Assembly (NCBI RefSeq): GCF_014898055.3
Contig: NW_023601212.1
Coordinates: 49,588,329 to 49,652,328, forward strand
Direction: 5' to 3'
Origin: Talpa occidentalis
Lineage: Eukaryota > Chordata > Mammalia > Eulipotyphla > Talpidae
DNA: 64,000 nucleotides
The notes under the pieces are model-generated. The model did not search any database, was not told where the DNA came from, and saw nothing but the letters and a program-made list of their open reading frames with translations. Positions 23,080 to 34,816 of this stretch are shown here, piece after piece (the stretch's first letter is position 1; each line of letters opens with the position of its first letter). A program made the position numbers and the translations under genes.

Positions 23080-23560
23080 TTACTGCAGGAATGCTTACAA
23101 TAGCCAAGAGTTGGAAACAACCCAGACGCCCATCAACAGATGATTGGATAAAGAGGATGTGGTATATATACAAAATGGAATACTACTTGCTATAAAAAAT
23201 ATGAAATCCTGCCATTTGCTTCGATATGGTTAGATCTAGAGGACATTATGCTTAGTGAACTAAGTCAGGAGAAAAAGACAAAGTATTATTTCATTCATGT
23301 ATTAGTAAAGGAAAAATTAAATGAATGAACTAAATAACAAAGATGAATTTATAGACTATAATATCAATTAGTGGTTACCAGAAGAGAAGGGGGGTGGTGG
23401 GTAAATTGGGTAAAAGGGTATCAATTGTACAGTGAAGGAGAGAATTTGACTTTGAGTGGTGAACTGGATGTGGTATATACACACACTGATTTATAATGAC
23501 GCACACCCGAAACTTACAAAATGGTATGATGTAATGTTACTTCAATAAGATATGGGAGTC
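23080..23560 (+). mobile_element. Old LINE-1 3' end, plus
   Basis: ACAATAGCCAAGAGTTGGAAAC, CATCAACAGATGATTGGATAA, GTGGTATATATACAAAATGG and TTAGTGAACTAAGTCAGGAG are ORF2-end words. CACCCGAAACTTACAAAATGG and the GTTACTTCAATAAGAT end mark an L1M 3'UTR. It is moderately diverged. Confidence 0.8.
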
Positions 23561-23599
23561 AATAAGAAGATACCAGATAATTCCAGCCCCTTGACTTTG

Positions 23600-23990
23600 A
23601 GTCTTTGATTTTTTAAAAGTAAAAAGTTATTGATCCACCATTGCCTTATAATACTATATAAATTTCAAGAGTATAGTCTCACCCCTCAGTGTGTATCTGT
23701 GCTTCACCACACGCACTACCCAAGTTTTGGTGCCATCACACTATAAACTGGCCCCTTTTACACTCCCTTCCCACTTCTCCTTCCCCTTCCCCTCTGGAAA
23801 CCACCATATTTTCACACAGTCTCTGAGATAGCTTTGTTGTATTTTGTTAGTGCATTTGCTTTGGTTATTTATATTTCACAGATGAGAGAAACCATCTGGT
23901 ATTTGTCTTTTTCTTTCTGACTTAGCATTCACCACATCAAGTTCCATGTTGTTGCAAAAGCCAGATTTCATCTTTTTAAATAACTGAGTT
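23600..23990 (-). mobile_element. LINE-1 3' end, minus
   Basis: TTTTTAAAAGTAAAAAGTTATTG, CTTCCCCTTCCCCTCTGGAAACC, CACAGATGAGAGAAACCATCTGG and TTTTTCTTTCTGACTTAGC are reversed 3'UTR and ORF2-end words. It faces the plus-strand L1 end just upstream, so two independent insertions lie tail to tail. Confidence 0.75.
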
Positions 23991-25245
23991 TTTGTATCCA
24001 GGAAAGTCATTCCCACTGTGCCTTTTGTGAACTTCTTTGAATCACAGAATTTCTGAGCAGAGTAAAATGGTCATCTCTTTATGACACGAAATTTAGTGTA
24101 TTTTGTTGCACAGTGGTAGCATGTTTTACGTGTATACAAATTTTCAGGAAGAATACACAATAAAGTCATCAACCTTGATTTTTTTCTGGAGAGAGATGGG
24201 AAATCTAGAGTGGGAAAGCCTTACTTTCAAACTGTATGCTTTTTCATACTGGTTCACATTTTCTTTTGCCATGCATGTGTGTTATTATATTTTTCATGTC
24301 TACATATTTTTTAAAAACATATATTAGGAAGAAGTGTGATACTAGAGACAAATAGTTCTGCCGGGTCCCTAAGCCATAGGACTATAAGAGTCCGAATCCC
24401 CACTAAACATGTATAAAAAGTTCAAAAAAGGGCTTTTTAAAAATCAGATAACACTTGCTGGTGGGGGGAGCTATAGCAACTTTGTGGGACTGGGAGGAGA
24501 GGAAATCTTGTACGTACAAAATATTACCAACCATATAAATTTACAGCACTTCAACAAAAATTTAGAAAACAGATAACATATTACCAACTTTAACCACTAC
24601 AGTATTTCAATATGACACAACTTTTATTGGTATTATCTTTTCCACAATAGATTATTATTATTACTATTACTTACTTACTTACTTACTTACTTGTGACAGG
24701 CTGAGATCAGGAACCAGTAAGAGGATGTGTTACTAGTTTTACAGAAAAATAATGACATGTGGCTTTTATTTGGTTTACCCCATATTAACCGATCGAACAA
24801 TAAATTATTAACTAAAAAAAAAAGGAAATGACCACCCTGTAGCCCAGTGCCCAGGATCAAAAATGACATTGTTTAAAGGATAGATTGAGGTGCTCGTTGC
24901 ACCCAACTTTCACATTACATCTTCCAGACAGAAGCCAGCCAGGGTCTTAGAGCCACTAACCGTCTAACCACGAACCAGTTACCTGGAACCTGGGATCTGA
25001 AAGCTGCCAGCCACTCTCCACCAGTGGCTGCAGGAAAGCATGGCCCTGAAATTCACAGGTCTCCTGAAATCTTGTTAATGACAGAAAGAAACCCTCCGTC
25101 AAACTGTATAGTTAATGGAGAAAAACAAGCTATAACTAATCATTCAGAGGATTTATTCAAACCATACCCAGAAACAGGACTAGAAATAATAAAACCCAAC
25201 AATTTAAGTTCTTAACTGTGCGCTACCAAACTTCCTTAAGCATTT
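23991..25245. other. Single-copy intron with a (TTAC)n microsatellite
   Basis: No gene is recognised. A (TTAC)n tetranucleotide run lies at about 24671-24692, preceded by TTA repeats. Confidence 0.55.
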
Positions 25246-25551
25246 TAAAGTTTCTGGGCCTCCCCTGGTGGCACAGTGGTTGAGAGCTGGGCTGCGAAGC
25301 TGCCCACAGCCTCTGCAGCACTGGTTTGATCCCCGGCCTCCGGCGGGGGTCCCACATGGCCCACAGACCTCGCCTGCCGCGCCTACTGCTCCCCTCAGCA
25401 GTGTATTTCGTCAGTCTGCCTGTTCTATTCCCCGCTCTGGCTCTGGTGAATTCTCTCACCCTCCCGCGCTTCTGACTGTACCCAATGCCTATATAAATAA
25501 TAAATAAACAAACAAACAAATAAATAAATAATAAAAAAAAAATAAAGTTTC
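25246..25551 (+). mobile_element. tRNA-derived SINE, younger subfamily, with 9-bp target-site duplication
   Basis: Flanks taaagtttc lie at 25246-25254 and 25543-25551. The copy carries the younger-subfamily signs GTGGTTGAGAGCTGGG, CTGGCTCTGGTGAATTCTC and GTACCCAATGCC, followed by a long AAATAAATAAACAAACAAAC-type tail. The B box reads GGTTTGATCCCC. Confidence 0.92.
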
Positions 25552-26974
25552 CCATTTCTTTAAGTTTATAAACCCTTTTAGGAGAATCTGTAGCATGAGA
25601 CAATCAGTTTTCAATAAAAATCACTTAGCAATTAAGCAGCATACATGATGCATAATTTCCTAGTTCCATAATTTCTAAATAGGCATAGCATATGATTTAC
25701 AAACATCCTCAGGGACAGATGCCCTTTGTGGGCATCAGAAAGAACAGCTAGTGTTCTGGATATGGAGAAAATGGTGTTATTTTGCTATAGCACAAGTGAG
25801 CGTCAGTACAGAGCAACAGGAAGCCATGCAGGGGCGGGGTGGGGAGGGTGGCGCAAAGTGGCAGGCACTGCTGTGGGCATCACTGACTGGTCACTGAGTT
25901 GATTCTCAATATCATTAAAAGACTTCCTCCTATCATAAAGTTCGTGAAGATCACTGAAACGATTTTATAACAAAAGGAGGTTTGTTTTGTTTTGTTTTTT
26001 AACTAACAAGAAGAAAGTAATCTCCACATAAGGGCAGGAGGCACCTGCAAACAGAAGAAACGATGAAATGCACAAGCAAAGTTCCAGCAGATGCTTCACA
26101 GCTTGGCTGTCCTAGGCTACATGTCACCTTGCAGGCACCAACAGTACCTTGCAGAGTGATGCAAAGGTGGGGGCTGCAGAAACGTTTGCTGGATGGATGG
26201 ATGGGCAGATGGGCAGATGGATGGATAATTTAGCAAGGATGCCCCAAACTTCTCCAGGCTTCCAGAGCCTATAGACACAAACTCATCAATAACTGTCAAT
26301 TCCCAAGCTGCCCCACTTTATCCTTCACCTTCTCATGCAGGTCTTCTTGCTCCTCTAGTGCCCCCCTTGACCCTATTATCTCATGTGAATTGGTTGTTTT
26401 AATCCTCCTAGAAGCTAAGTCTGCTCTCAGTCAAAGAGCTTCCTTGCTGGTGGGAGAAGGACTGGGAGCAGAATAGTCCCAGTTAGTGGACTCCAAGTCT
26501 AGCACATTATAGAACATGCTCGCTGAGGTTCTGACAAGTTGGGGTTTTGATCTGACTATACATTTGAAAAAGAGTCACTAAGAATTTCCAACCCAATGTC
26601 CTTCTTGTCTGGAACTAGTTTCAGGGATGACTGTGGGATGCTTTTTTTCTCTTGGAAGCTTACCCAGCAACCTGCACAGCCCGCCCACACTCTCTGCCTT
26701 ACCATCTCCACTCCACCCAGGTCAGGTCAGGTCATTAGGCATGCCCAACAGTACTGGTCCCTTGGAGCCAAGAGAACTTCAATTATTTCGCAGGAGACTC
26801 CCCACCCTTGTATGAGTCATCGGATCTCTCCCCTATCAGGTCTATTGTCGTCAATGGAATGTTTATGCCCCCTTCTGATATTGTGACTTAAAGGAAAAAT
26901 ATTTGGTGGTTGAGGTGGCCAAAATATATTTCTAATATATATCTTGGTTTTCATCCATAGTTCATAATTTCCAA
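25552..26974. other. Single-copy intron with a (GGAT)n run
   Basis: A (GGAT)n-like run with GGGCA interruptions lies at about 26190-26227. No gene or named repeat is seen otherwise. Confidence 0.5.
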
Positions 26975-27625
26975 AGAATCTTAGAAGGCCCTACGTTGTG
27001 GGTGTTAAAGGTGTCATTTGTTAATGACGTCACTTTGGAAAACACCTGAAGGTGGAAGCTGGCTGCCAAGGGAACCAACCATTTGTGATTAGAGGATTAG
27101 AACTTCTATCCCCACACCTAGACCTCTGGAGAAAGGGGCTGGAGGTGAAGTTCAACCACCAATGAGTTCATCAATATCTATGTAATAAAACGTCCATAAA
27201 ACCCAAAAGAAGGGAGTTTGGAGTGCTTCTGCGTTGGTGAACATGTGGAGATTTGGGGAAGAGTGGTGCCCCTGGAGAAGGCATGGAAGCTCCATGCCCC
27301 TTCCCTGTCCCTTGCCCAATGCGTCTCTCCCAACTGACGATTCCTGAATAATACACCTTGTAATAAATCAGTGATCTAGTGAATAAATGTTATTGAGTCT
27401 GTTCTAGCAAGTTAATCAAACCTAAGAAGAGTGTCTTGGAAACTTCTGATTTATAGCCACATTTACTTGGGAGGTCAGAAGCCCAGCTGGCAATCTGAGC
27501 TTGCAGCCAGTATCTGAAATGAAGGGAGTCTTGGGCAACTGAGCCCTTAACCTGTGGAATTTATCCTATCTTCAGGTAGTGTCAGAATTGAGCTGAATTC
27601 TTGGACAGCAGCTTCCACACACTCA
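26975..27625 (+). mobile_element. Ancient LTR (endogenous retrovirus type), plus, family not named
   Basis: The words ATGTAATAAAACGTCCATAAAA, GGCATGGAAGCTCCATGCC, TCTAGCAAGTTAATCAAACC and GTCAGAATTGAGCTGAATTC are those of a widespread mammalian solo LTR. They include an AATAAA-type polyadenylation signal near 27362. No internal retroviral coding part is seen. A perfect CRE (TGACGTCA) lies near its 5' end at 27025-27032. Confidence 0.6.
27025..27032. promoter_or_regulatory. Perfect CRE palindrome (CREB/ATF site) inside an LTR
   Basis: TGACGTCA matches the canonical cAMP response element on both strands. Binding is inferred from the motif only. Confidence 0.5.
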
Positions 27626-27644
27626 CGATGTGTGGTGGAAGCTG

Positions 27645-27990
27645 GTCACACCAGTCCCCTTAATTCAAATGCTGAAATCCTAAACCCCAATGTTATCTTA
27701 TTAGGAGGTGGAGTCTTTGGGAGGTAATTAGTCTGAGGATGGAGTCCATGAATGGGATTAGTGTCCTTATAAGAGGAGACCTTGCTCCCACTAGCTGCCC
27801 TCTGTTACATGAGGATACAAAGAAAACCCCAGCATCCACAAACATTTCACACTTGCAACAAATCACCTGACCTTTACTTTAACCAGCTTATAGGTCTTTC
27901 CATCTTGAGATGTTGTCACCCTTGGAAAGAAGAGTTAGAAGAGGGGCACGGATTCCTCTGAAAACCAAGATCATGGCTACACATGGTGTG
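27645..27990 (+). mobile_element. MLT1A-like LTR (ERVL-MaLR)
   Basis: AATGCTGAAATCCTAAACCCC, TTATTAGGAGGTGGAGTCTTTG, GGAGGTAATTAGTCTGAGGATG and AATGGGATTAGTGTCCTTATA match the MLT1A-type LTR in order. The 3' part is more degraded. It is a non-coding, ancient, solo LTR. Confidence 0.75.
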
Positions 27991-28891
27991 GACTTCTGGC
28001 AACCTAGCTCAGTGACAGAAGCTCCTGGGGTCCTGAGGCTAAACTTAGTGTCCTGAAACAAATATTGTGGAAAGACACACCCCCACCCCCACCCTGCTAT
28101 TCTTTTATCTTTCCTTTTACAAAATTATCTCATCTTTCTTAAAAAATCTCTGAGAACTACTAGAGCAAATATACCCAGGTCCATTTCATTCAACAAATAT
28201 ATTCAGCACCTGCAGGTGCCATGTCAGGACTGGAGAACACAGAGAGCTTCCTGCTAAAGAGGCACTTAAAACACAATCAGACAGGCTTCAGCTATCAGCT
28301 TTCAGATGGATACCAAAGGCAAAGGATTTATGCAGTACTGCAGTCAGAATGCACAGCAGAAGCTAATCATTAAGACACATCAGGGAAGTTAAACTGAGGG
28401 GCATCTTAAAAATGACTGTCATTATGTATGTGTTTATATTCATACATGATCCTGGGTTGGATCTGGTGAGAGGGAGATGAGGATGTGGAGGGAGGGAGGT
28501 GGAAAAGGAGGGAGGGAGGGCACCACAGTCCCAAAAAGGAAACTCAACCTTGTCCTAACTCTCCTCTAAAGAGTGGTGATATATTAAAAAAGAAAGCTCT
28601 ATAAGCAAGTTAAAAGTAAAAGCATGTGATTTGCTGTAAGCATGAAGTGGGAGGGTGGAAGGGAGAGAGGAAGGGAGGTAGAGAGGGAGGGAAACAAGGA
28701 GGGGGGAAGGAGGAATTTTTTAATTAACATAACAATTCAGGAAATTGAAGTGTAAATTTGGGCTATAGCCAGCCCTAACCCCAGTATTGTATCAGTGTTA
28801 AATTTCTTGAATTTGAAAACTGAACTGTAAATATGCTGCAAGAAAAAATACAAGAGGCATTTTGTGGTAAGCTAACTATCTTAAATGGTTC
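27991..28891. other. Intron with GGGA-rich low-complexity stretches
   Basis: Purine-rich (GGGA)n-like runs lie at about 28470-28520 and 28640-28705. No gene is seen. Confidence 0.55.
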
Positions 28892-29483
28892 TGTAACAGG
28901 GTGGTCCCCAGGAAAGGGGGAGGTTCCAGGTTCCCTGTCCCACCCAAAAGGAGGGTGGAGCTGAGCAGAGAGAGAAGAAGCTGGAGAGGAAACTAAGGAA
29001 GGAAGGAAGCAGGATGGAGCCAGAAGGAGACCTGGAGGAGGCACATGGAATGGAGAAACATATGAAGAAACTGTGCTTGCCTTTTGGTTGTGGACTGGGT
29101 GACACAGATGTGGGTGAGACCCGTGGGGAGGTGACAATGGCAGCTTTTATCTTGATTTTGATTTCCTTCCAGACTTGTCTGGATATTTCTGATCCTTTTC
29201 TGTGGGTCCCCACTGGAAGATGCTTTAGACTTGTGGCAGGCTTTGGGGCCTTGCTCTGGGCCAATCCCATTTGGATGGACTTTTACCCATGAGGGGATGG
29301 GTAACTTTGGGTGCTTGATTTAGAAAATATATTCTTTGCCTTCCTGTATTGTTTCCTAATTGTATTAAAGTTCCTTCCCATTAAAGTCTCATATGTTTTT
29401 GTGTTGATGCGGCAGATGGCAGAACCCATTTAGAATAGGCAGGTTTGGGGGGTCTATGGTGTACCTCTCCCTGCCCTGTAACA
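28892..29483 (+). mobile_element. 592-bp LTR-like element, copy 1 (TGTAACA ... TGTAACA)
   Basis: The element starts TGTAACAGGGTGGTCCCC and ends CTGCCCTGTAACA. A second copy of almost the same length lies inverted at 49616-50208, which defines both ends. TG...CA termini and ATTAAA signals near the 3' side suggest a solo LTR. No target-site duplication was found, and no coding part. Open frames of 90-129 codons on both strands are chance. I could not name the family. Confidence 0.7.
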
Positions 29484-29655
29484 GATTAAGAAATGCATAC
29501 ACACAGAAAGAATGATAAGGCAAATATAACAAAATGGTGGTATACAGAAGTTCTTTGTATTTTTCTTACAACTTTTCTGTTGCATTTTGTTTTTTATAAA
29601 AGTTAAAAATAGATAATTTACATGAAAGTTTTTGTATACACTTATAAGTACAATT
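29484..29655. other. Short AT-rich intronic gap
   Basis: No feature is recognised between the LTR-like element and the following SINE. Confidence 0.5.
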
Positions 29656-29950
29656 AAAGAGCCCTCTATTCTTGGGCCTCCCTGGTGGCCTAGGGGTTAA
29701 GGCTCAGCGATTCCAGAGCAACAGCCCACTGAGACTGCTGGAGTTTGATCCATGGCCACGGAGCTGCCCACATGGCACAGCAGACCACTCTTGTCTCACC
29801 CACTGCTCCCCTTAGCAGCATATTTCAGTAAATCCACCTGTTCTGTTCCCCACTCTGTTTTTGGTGGGTACTCTCACCACCACCCCTCCCCACACCTCTG
29901 GTTTACAACCCCAGTTCTGTGCAAAAATAAATAAAGAGAACTCTATTCTT
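29656..29950 (+). mobile_element. tRNA-derived SINE, older, with imperfect 18-bp target-site duplication
   Basis: Flanks aaagagccctctattctt (29656-29673) and aaagagaactctattctt (29933-29950) match at 16 of 18 positions. The copy is diverged (GGGCCTCCCTGGTGGCCTAG head, B box GTTTGATCCATG, core CTGCTCCCCTTAGCAG). Confidence 0.9.
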
Positions 29951-30700
29951 AAACTGACAAAAAAAAAAAAATCAAATGAAATGTATAGACAATTTGCCAA
30001 CCATGGTATTAGGAGTTCTAACACAATAACCTCCAGCTCTTGAGAAATGAACTTGAATGAATTAGAATTAGAGAGGAAGTTGTCAGCATTAAACACGACT
30101 CATTAAACACGACTGAATTAAGAGCAACAGAAAGTTCCCACTCTTTCTCCATTCCTGAGGCTGCATTTTATTAAAAGGTTGACATTTTTATCATCAACAC
30201 AATTGCCTCAAATCCTTTTTGGAATTAGGTGAGTTATAAATAAAGAAATGAACAGATGTATGATTCTCAGTCTCTTTCCCAGCCAGATGCATTGCGTTTG
30301 ACCAGTTATTCCAGACACTTCATAATCCTGGATTGTAAACAGCAACTCTTCAAATTACATCTACTTGTTTTATAGTCATGTGAACCACCCTCCTTCCTCT
30401 TGAGAATATTAATATTTAGAACTCAATTTAATGAAACTGGGAGGCTAGGGAGTGCCTATATATGAGTCCATCATCAAATACAGGACCCAACACACTTTGC
30501 ATCTCCCAGGAGAAATGATGTTCCTCCCCCTCTCCAGAATTCTCAGGGGAGGTTCCCCAGAGCTGATTTAGGGGGTTGTTAGCCTTTAATTCCAGTCCAT
30601 CTCTCTTCTGTTGTTACATTTCTGAATAAACCTGTCTGTTGTTGGAATAACTGCTGTGCTTGAGGTCAACATTCTAAACATCAAAACATCAGTTATTGTG
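29951..30700. other. Intron; possible LTR 3' end near 30430-30690
   Basis: The stretch around 30560-30690 has a polyadenylation-like AATAAACCTGTCTGTTGTTGG followed by GTGCTTGAGGTCAACATTC, which resembles an LTR R/U5 end on the plus strand. No 5' part or partner copy was found, so this is tentative. Confidence 0.35.
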
Positions 30701-31900
30701 CTTCTTCAGATTTTATTTTTTTTAATAGACAGATATTTAATCATACGAAACTTCCCAAGTTGAGCATGCATTTATATAATTCCAATTTAAGCAAAACCCT
30801 TACAAATTTTTTTTCCTGGAAAATCATAGACTAATTTGAAAATTCTTTTTTTTTTTTAAATAATAAATTTTATTTTTATATTCCCCATACAATTGCAGCC
30901 CCCCCATTCTGACCCCAATCCCTCCCCTCCCGCCACCGCCCCCCTAAAAGTGTCTCTGGTTCATAGTTTTTTGTTGATTTTGATTTTCACTTTCTTATAG
31001 TTATTCATTTTCCTGGTCCCTTATTTAAGTTTTCTAGATTCCTGCTATGAGTGAGAACCATCCAGTATTTTTCTTTTTCTTTTTGGCTTATTTCGCTGAG
31101 CATGATCCCTTCCAGCACCATCCATGCTGCTGCAAATTGCATGTGTTTATCTTTTTTGAATGCTGAGTAATATTCCATGGTATATATGTACCACATCTTC
31201 TTGATCCAGTAATCTATTTTTGGGCATTTGGGTTGTTTCCAAAGCTTAGCTATTGTAAACAGTGCTGCTATAAACACAGGGTGCAGGTGTTCTTTGGAAT
31301 TGATGTTTCTGTGTCCTTTGGGTAAATACCTAGGAGTGGAATTGCTGGATCATATGGAAGCTCTATGTTTAGTAGGTCCAGAAATCTCCACACAGCTCTC
31401 CACAGTGGTTGGACCAGTTTGCACTCCCACCAACAGTGCAGGAGAGTTCCTTTTTCTCTACACCCTCGCCAACATTTGTTGTTGCTAGTTTTTTTAATAT
31501 GTGCCATTCTCACTGGTGTAAGATGGTATCTCATGGTAGTTTTGATTTGCATTTCCCTGATGACAAGTGATGTTGAACATTTTTCATATGCCTGTTGGCC
31601 ATTTGCATTTCCTCTTCAGAGAAGTTTCTTTTTAGCTCTTCTGCCCATTTTTTGACTGGATTATTTTCTTTGTTGTTGTTGAGTCTCATCAGCTCTTTGC
31701 AGATTTTTGTGATCAGTCCTTTATCATTAGTGTTGGGTGCAAAAATGTTCTCCCAGTTGGTGGGGTTTCTCTTTGTTTTTGTTATTGTCTCTTTTTCTGT
31801 GCAGAAGCTCTTTAATTTGATGTAGTCCCAGCTGTTTATCTTTGCCTTCACTATCACTGCTTTGGGTGATGTGTCTGTAAAGATGTCTTTGATGTGCAAA
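30701..31900 (-). mobile_element. LINE-1 3' half, minus (part of twin-primed insertion), with probable 3' transduction
   Basis: Read on the minus strand, this is the ORF2 C-terminal part followed by the L1 3'UTR, ending GGGGAATATAAAAATAAAAT and an A12 tract at 30846-30857. A further ~122 bp of non-L1 sequence then ends in A8 at 30716-30723, directly before the target-site duplication (cttcttcagattttat, 30701-30716). This layout fits read-through of the weak L1 polyadenylation signal. ORF2 residues include [38 protein letters not shown] (the Cys-rich domain with its His) and [10 protein letters not shown]. Frameshifts break it into three open frames. Confidence 0.9.
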
Positions 31901-32863
31901 TCACTACTGGAAGTCCTAGCCAGAGCAATAAGACAAGAGGAAGACATCCAAGGAATCCAAATAGGAAAAGAAGAAGTCAAACTATCACTATTTGCAGATG
32001 ATATGATAATATACATAGAGAACCCCAAAAACCCCACAGAAAAACTAATTCAACTCATCAATCAGTTCAGTAAAGTGGCAGGATACAAAATCAACACGCA
32101 AAAGTCAGTAGCCTTCCTATACACAAACAATAAATCTGAAGAAGAAGAAATCAAATAAACCATCCCTTTTTTTATTGAAACAAAAAAAAAATCAAATATT
32201 TGGGAATAAATCTAACAAAAGCGGTAAAGGACCTATACAAAGAAAACTATAAAACACTGTTAAAAGAAATAGAAGAAGACACAAAGAAATGGAAAGACAT
32301 CCCCTGCTCATGGATTGGGAGAATAAACATTATTAAAATGGCCATCCTTCCAAAAGCAATATACAGATTCAATGCTATTCCAATCAAAATTTCAATGTCA
32401 TTCTTCAAAGAAATAGAACAATTATTGATGAAATTCATTTGGAATCACAAAAAAACCCAAATAGCCAAAGCTCTCCTGAAAAAAAAAGAAGGGAATGGAG
32501 GCATCACACTCCCAGACTTCAAACTCTACTACAAAGCCATAATCATCAAAACTGCATGGTATTGGAACAAGAACAGACATACAGACCAATGGAATCGAAT
32601 AGAAAATCCAGAAATAAACCCACAGATTTATGGTCAACTAATCTTTGACAAAGGAGCAAAGACTATGCATTGGAGCAAAGAAAGTTTGTTCAATAAATGG
32701 TGCTCGGAAAACTGGGTCGCTACATGCAAAAGAATGAAGCTTGACCACTACCTCACACCATACACAAAAATCAACTCAAAATGGATTAAAGAACTAGACA
32801 TAAGACCTGAAACCATAAAATATATAGAAGGAAATATAGGCGAAACACTTCTTCAGATTTTAT
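31900..32863 (+). mobile_element. LINE-1 ORF2 middle part, inverted (plus) half of the same insertion
   Basis: Plus-strand frames encode the reverse transcriptase catalytic region with [12 protein letters not shown] (about 31990-32025), then [12 protein letters not shown], and after a nonsense codon at 32156-32158 and a small A-run frameshift the thumb/connection region ([20 protein letters not shown] and [19 protein letters not shown]). It ends near GETLLQ at 32840-32856, where the neighbouring minus-strand half would continue the protein. The right duplication cttcttcagattttat lies at 32848-32863 and overlaps L1 sequence by about eight bases. It is a dead copy. Confidence 0.9.
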
Positions 32864-34512
32864 ATGGAGAACTTGCCTTGGGGATTATTTCATATTGTTG
32901 AGAAAAGAGACTTTTTTATTTTTTGAATCACTGAACATGCACGTAAGTAGCAGTGACAGTGTAAGAAATCCACAGAGACAGACAGAAAAAAGATTTTACT
33001 TGAAATTTGTGATTATGGTGTTTTAAAATATGACTTCTTTCTATACTGTGGACAAAATTTCTATTCATTCCACACTTGCTCATGTTCCATGGTCCACAAG
33101 AACAGTGGTTACTGAAGAATGAAAAGGATAATGACAGAGCAACAAAAAAAAATCTAGCCTAGAGTTGACAAATGCCCTGCTTTAGATCAAGTTCTGGAGG
33201 AAAGAACTTCAAGAGTTCTTTGGACTTGAGTTAGTCTTTGCTCTACTGGTCACCTGTCACAGTGACGCCACATGACTCCTGGCCTGATTTGGAGCAAAAG
33301 AAACAAAAGATCATCAGCTCCCGGAGATGAATTGGAGCCACTGACCACAGAGCTGTGCTCTCCACAGCAGGGGAAGCAAGTATCCCAGGTCAGCAGGCAG
33401 GAAGGTCTGTTTTTAATTCTCATGGCACCATGCTGAGGCTCAGTGAAGGGCTGCACATTGGGAGAAGGCCATTACTTGACATATAATTACCAGTGGCAGC
33501 AACCCACTGAGGACGCAAGTGGAGATCCAAGGGCTGTTGCAGCCTTTCCAAAGCCAATTCAAACTCTACTCAGAAGGCCATCCACATTTCATCTCCTTCC
33601 TTCATGCACACCCCACTTTGAGTTGAAAGCACAAGACCCTGTAAAGATCTAAGTGAATGTCAGTTATGCAAGTGCCCGCCATGTGATTTGTTTGGGGAGC
33701 ATTGAACAAATGCTGGAATCTGATTAGATAAGTTTTCATTTCACTACCCCTTCTCTAACATGGCTCTCTGACAACTTAACTGGGAAACAGAAATTATCCA
33801 GAAGGAGACAGCAGACTGGAGACTGTTCTGCTCTTCACCATCTCCCATCTCTTTCCAATCCATGCCAGAGTAATTCCAACTTCCAGTTATCTTCAAAGCT
33901 GGCTGTTGAAATCTCACTCCTGGTCTCCTGCTGTCAGACACACAGAAAGTCAAGCAGCCTGCATCCCCACAGCCAGTCGTATTTAAAGAGACACCCAAGC
34001 TGTGCAAAACCAACTTCCTGTTTGAATCAGCTGTTTCACAGCTTTAGACATATGGTCGGGGAACATTCTTTCAGTAAGTCAAGGCAACAGAAACTTCAAG
34101 TGCCCTCTTGCTTTCACTGTAATTACATAATTATGATCATTATGCAGTTCTCTTGGTCCTGTGCCTTGTCTCACTTTCAGGGTGTGTGAAGAGTATGTCA
34201 AGCCCCTATAGGCAATACTGTGTGAGACACAAGTGAGCAGCATCTGACCTATTAGTTAATATGCTCCCAGATTGTTAGACAAACCAATAATTGTGATCTG
34301 ACCAGCATGCTTTGGGTACAAATGCAAATCATACAATCTTTTACACTCACACTAGTTTTTACTGTAAAACACCATCATTCAGAATACAGTTATTTCTAAA
34401 AAGAATATAAGGAAAGAGAAAAGGGCAACAAAGGAATGAAATTTCTATTCCCTGGGACTGCTGAGAATGCCTTTCTCAGGCTTCTCTTCCCCCCCAAAAA
34501 AACCACAAGAGT
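32864..34512. other. No gene recognised; single-copy intronic sequence
   Basis: Moderate GC content, no coding signs and no named repeat in this 1.6-kb block. Confidence 0.5.
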
Positions 34513-34816
34513 AAAATAACATAGAGTTGAGGGCCTTCCCTGGTGGCGCAGGTGCCTGAGCACCGTGCTGTGAAGATGTCCGCAGCCTCTGCAGCACAGG
34601 TTCGATCCTGGCTGGCTGGTGAGGGTCCCACATGGCGTGGCAGACCTCTCCTGTTTCGCCTGCTGCTCTCCTCAGCAGTGTGTTTCGTCAGTCTGCCTGT
34701 TCTGTTCCCCGCCCTGTCTCTGGTGAATCCTCTCACCCGCCCGCACATCTGACCTGAACCCTGGTTCTTGTATAAATAAATAAATAAATCTTTAAAAAAA
34801 ATAACATAGAGTTGAG
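34513..34816 (+). mobile_element. tRNA-derived SINE with perfect 19-bp target-site duplication
   Basis: Flanks aaaataacatagagttgag lie at 34513-34531 and 34798-34816. The copy has GTTCGATCCTGGCTGG (B box region), CCCACATGGCGTGGCAGACC, and an AATAAATAAATAAATC tail with a short A-run. It is relatively young, with several CpGs retained. Confidence 0.95.

Noticed and set aside
28775..29292. Open frames of 92-129 codons on both strands at the LTR-like element
   Set aside because: They coincide exactly with the repeated element, occur on both strands, and are not conserved as frames in the second copy.
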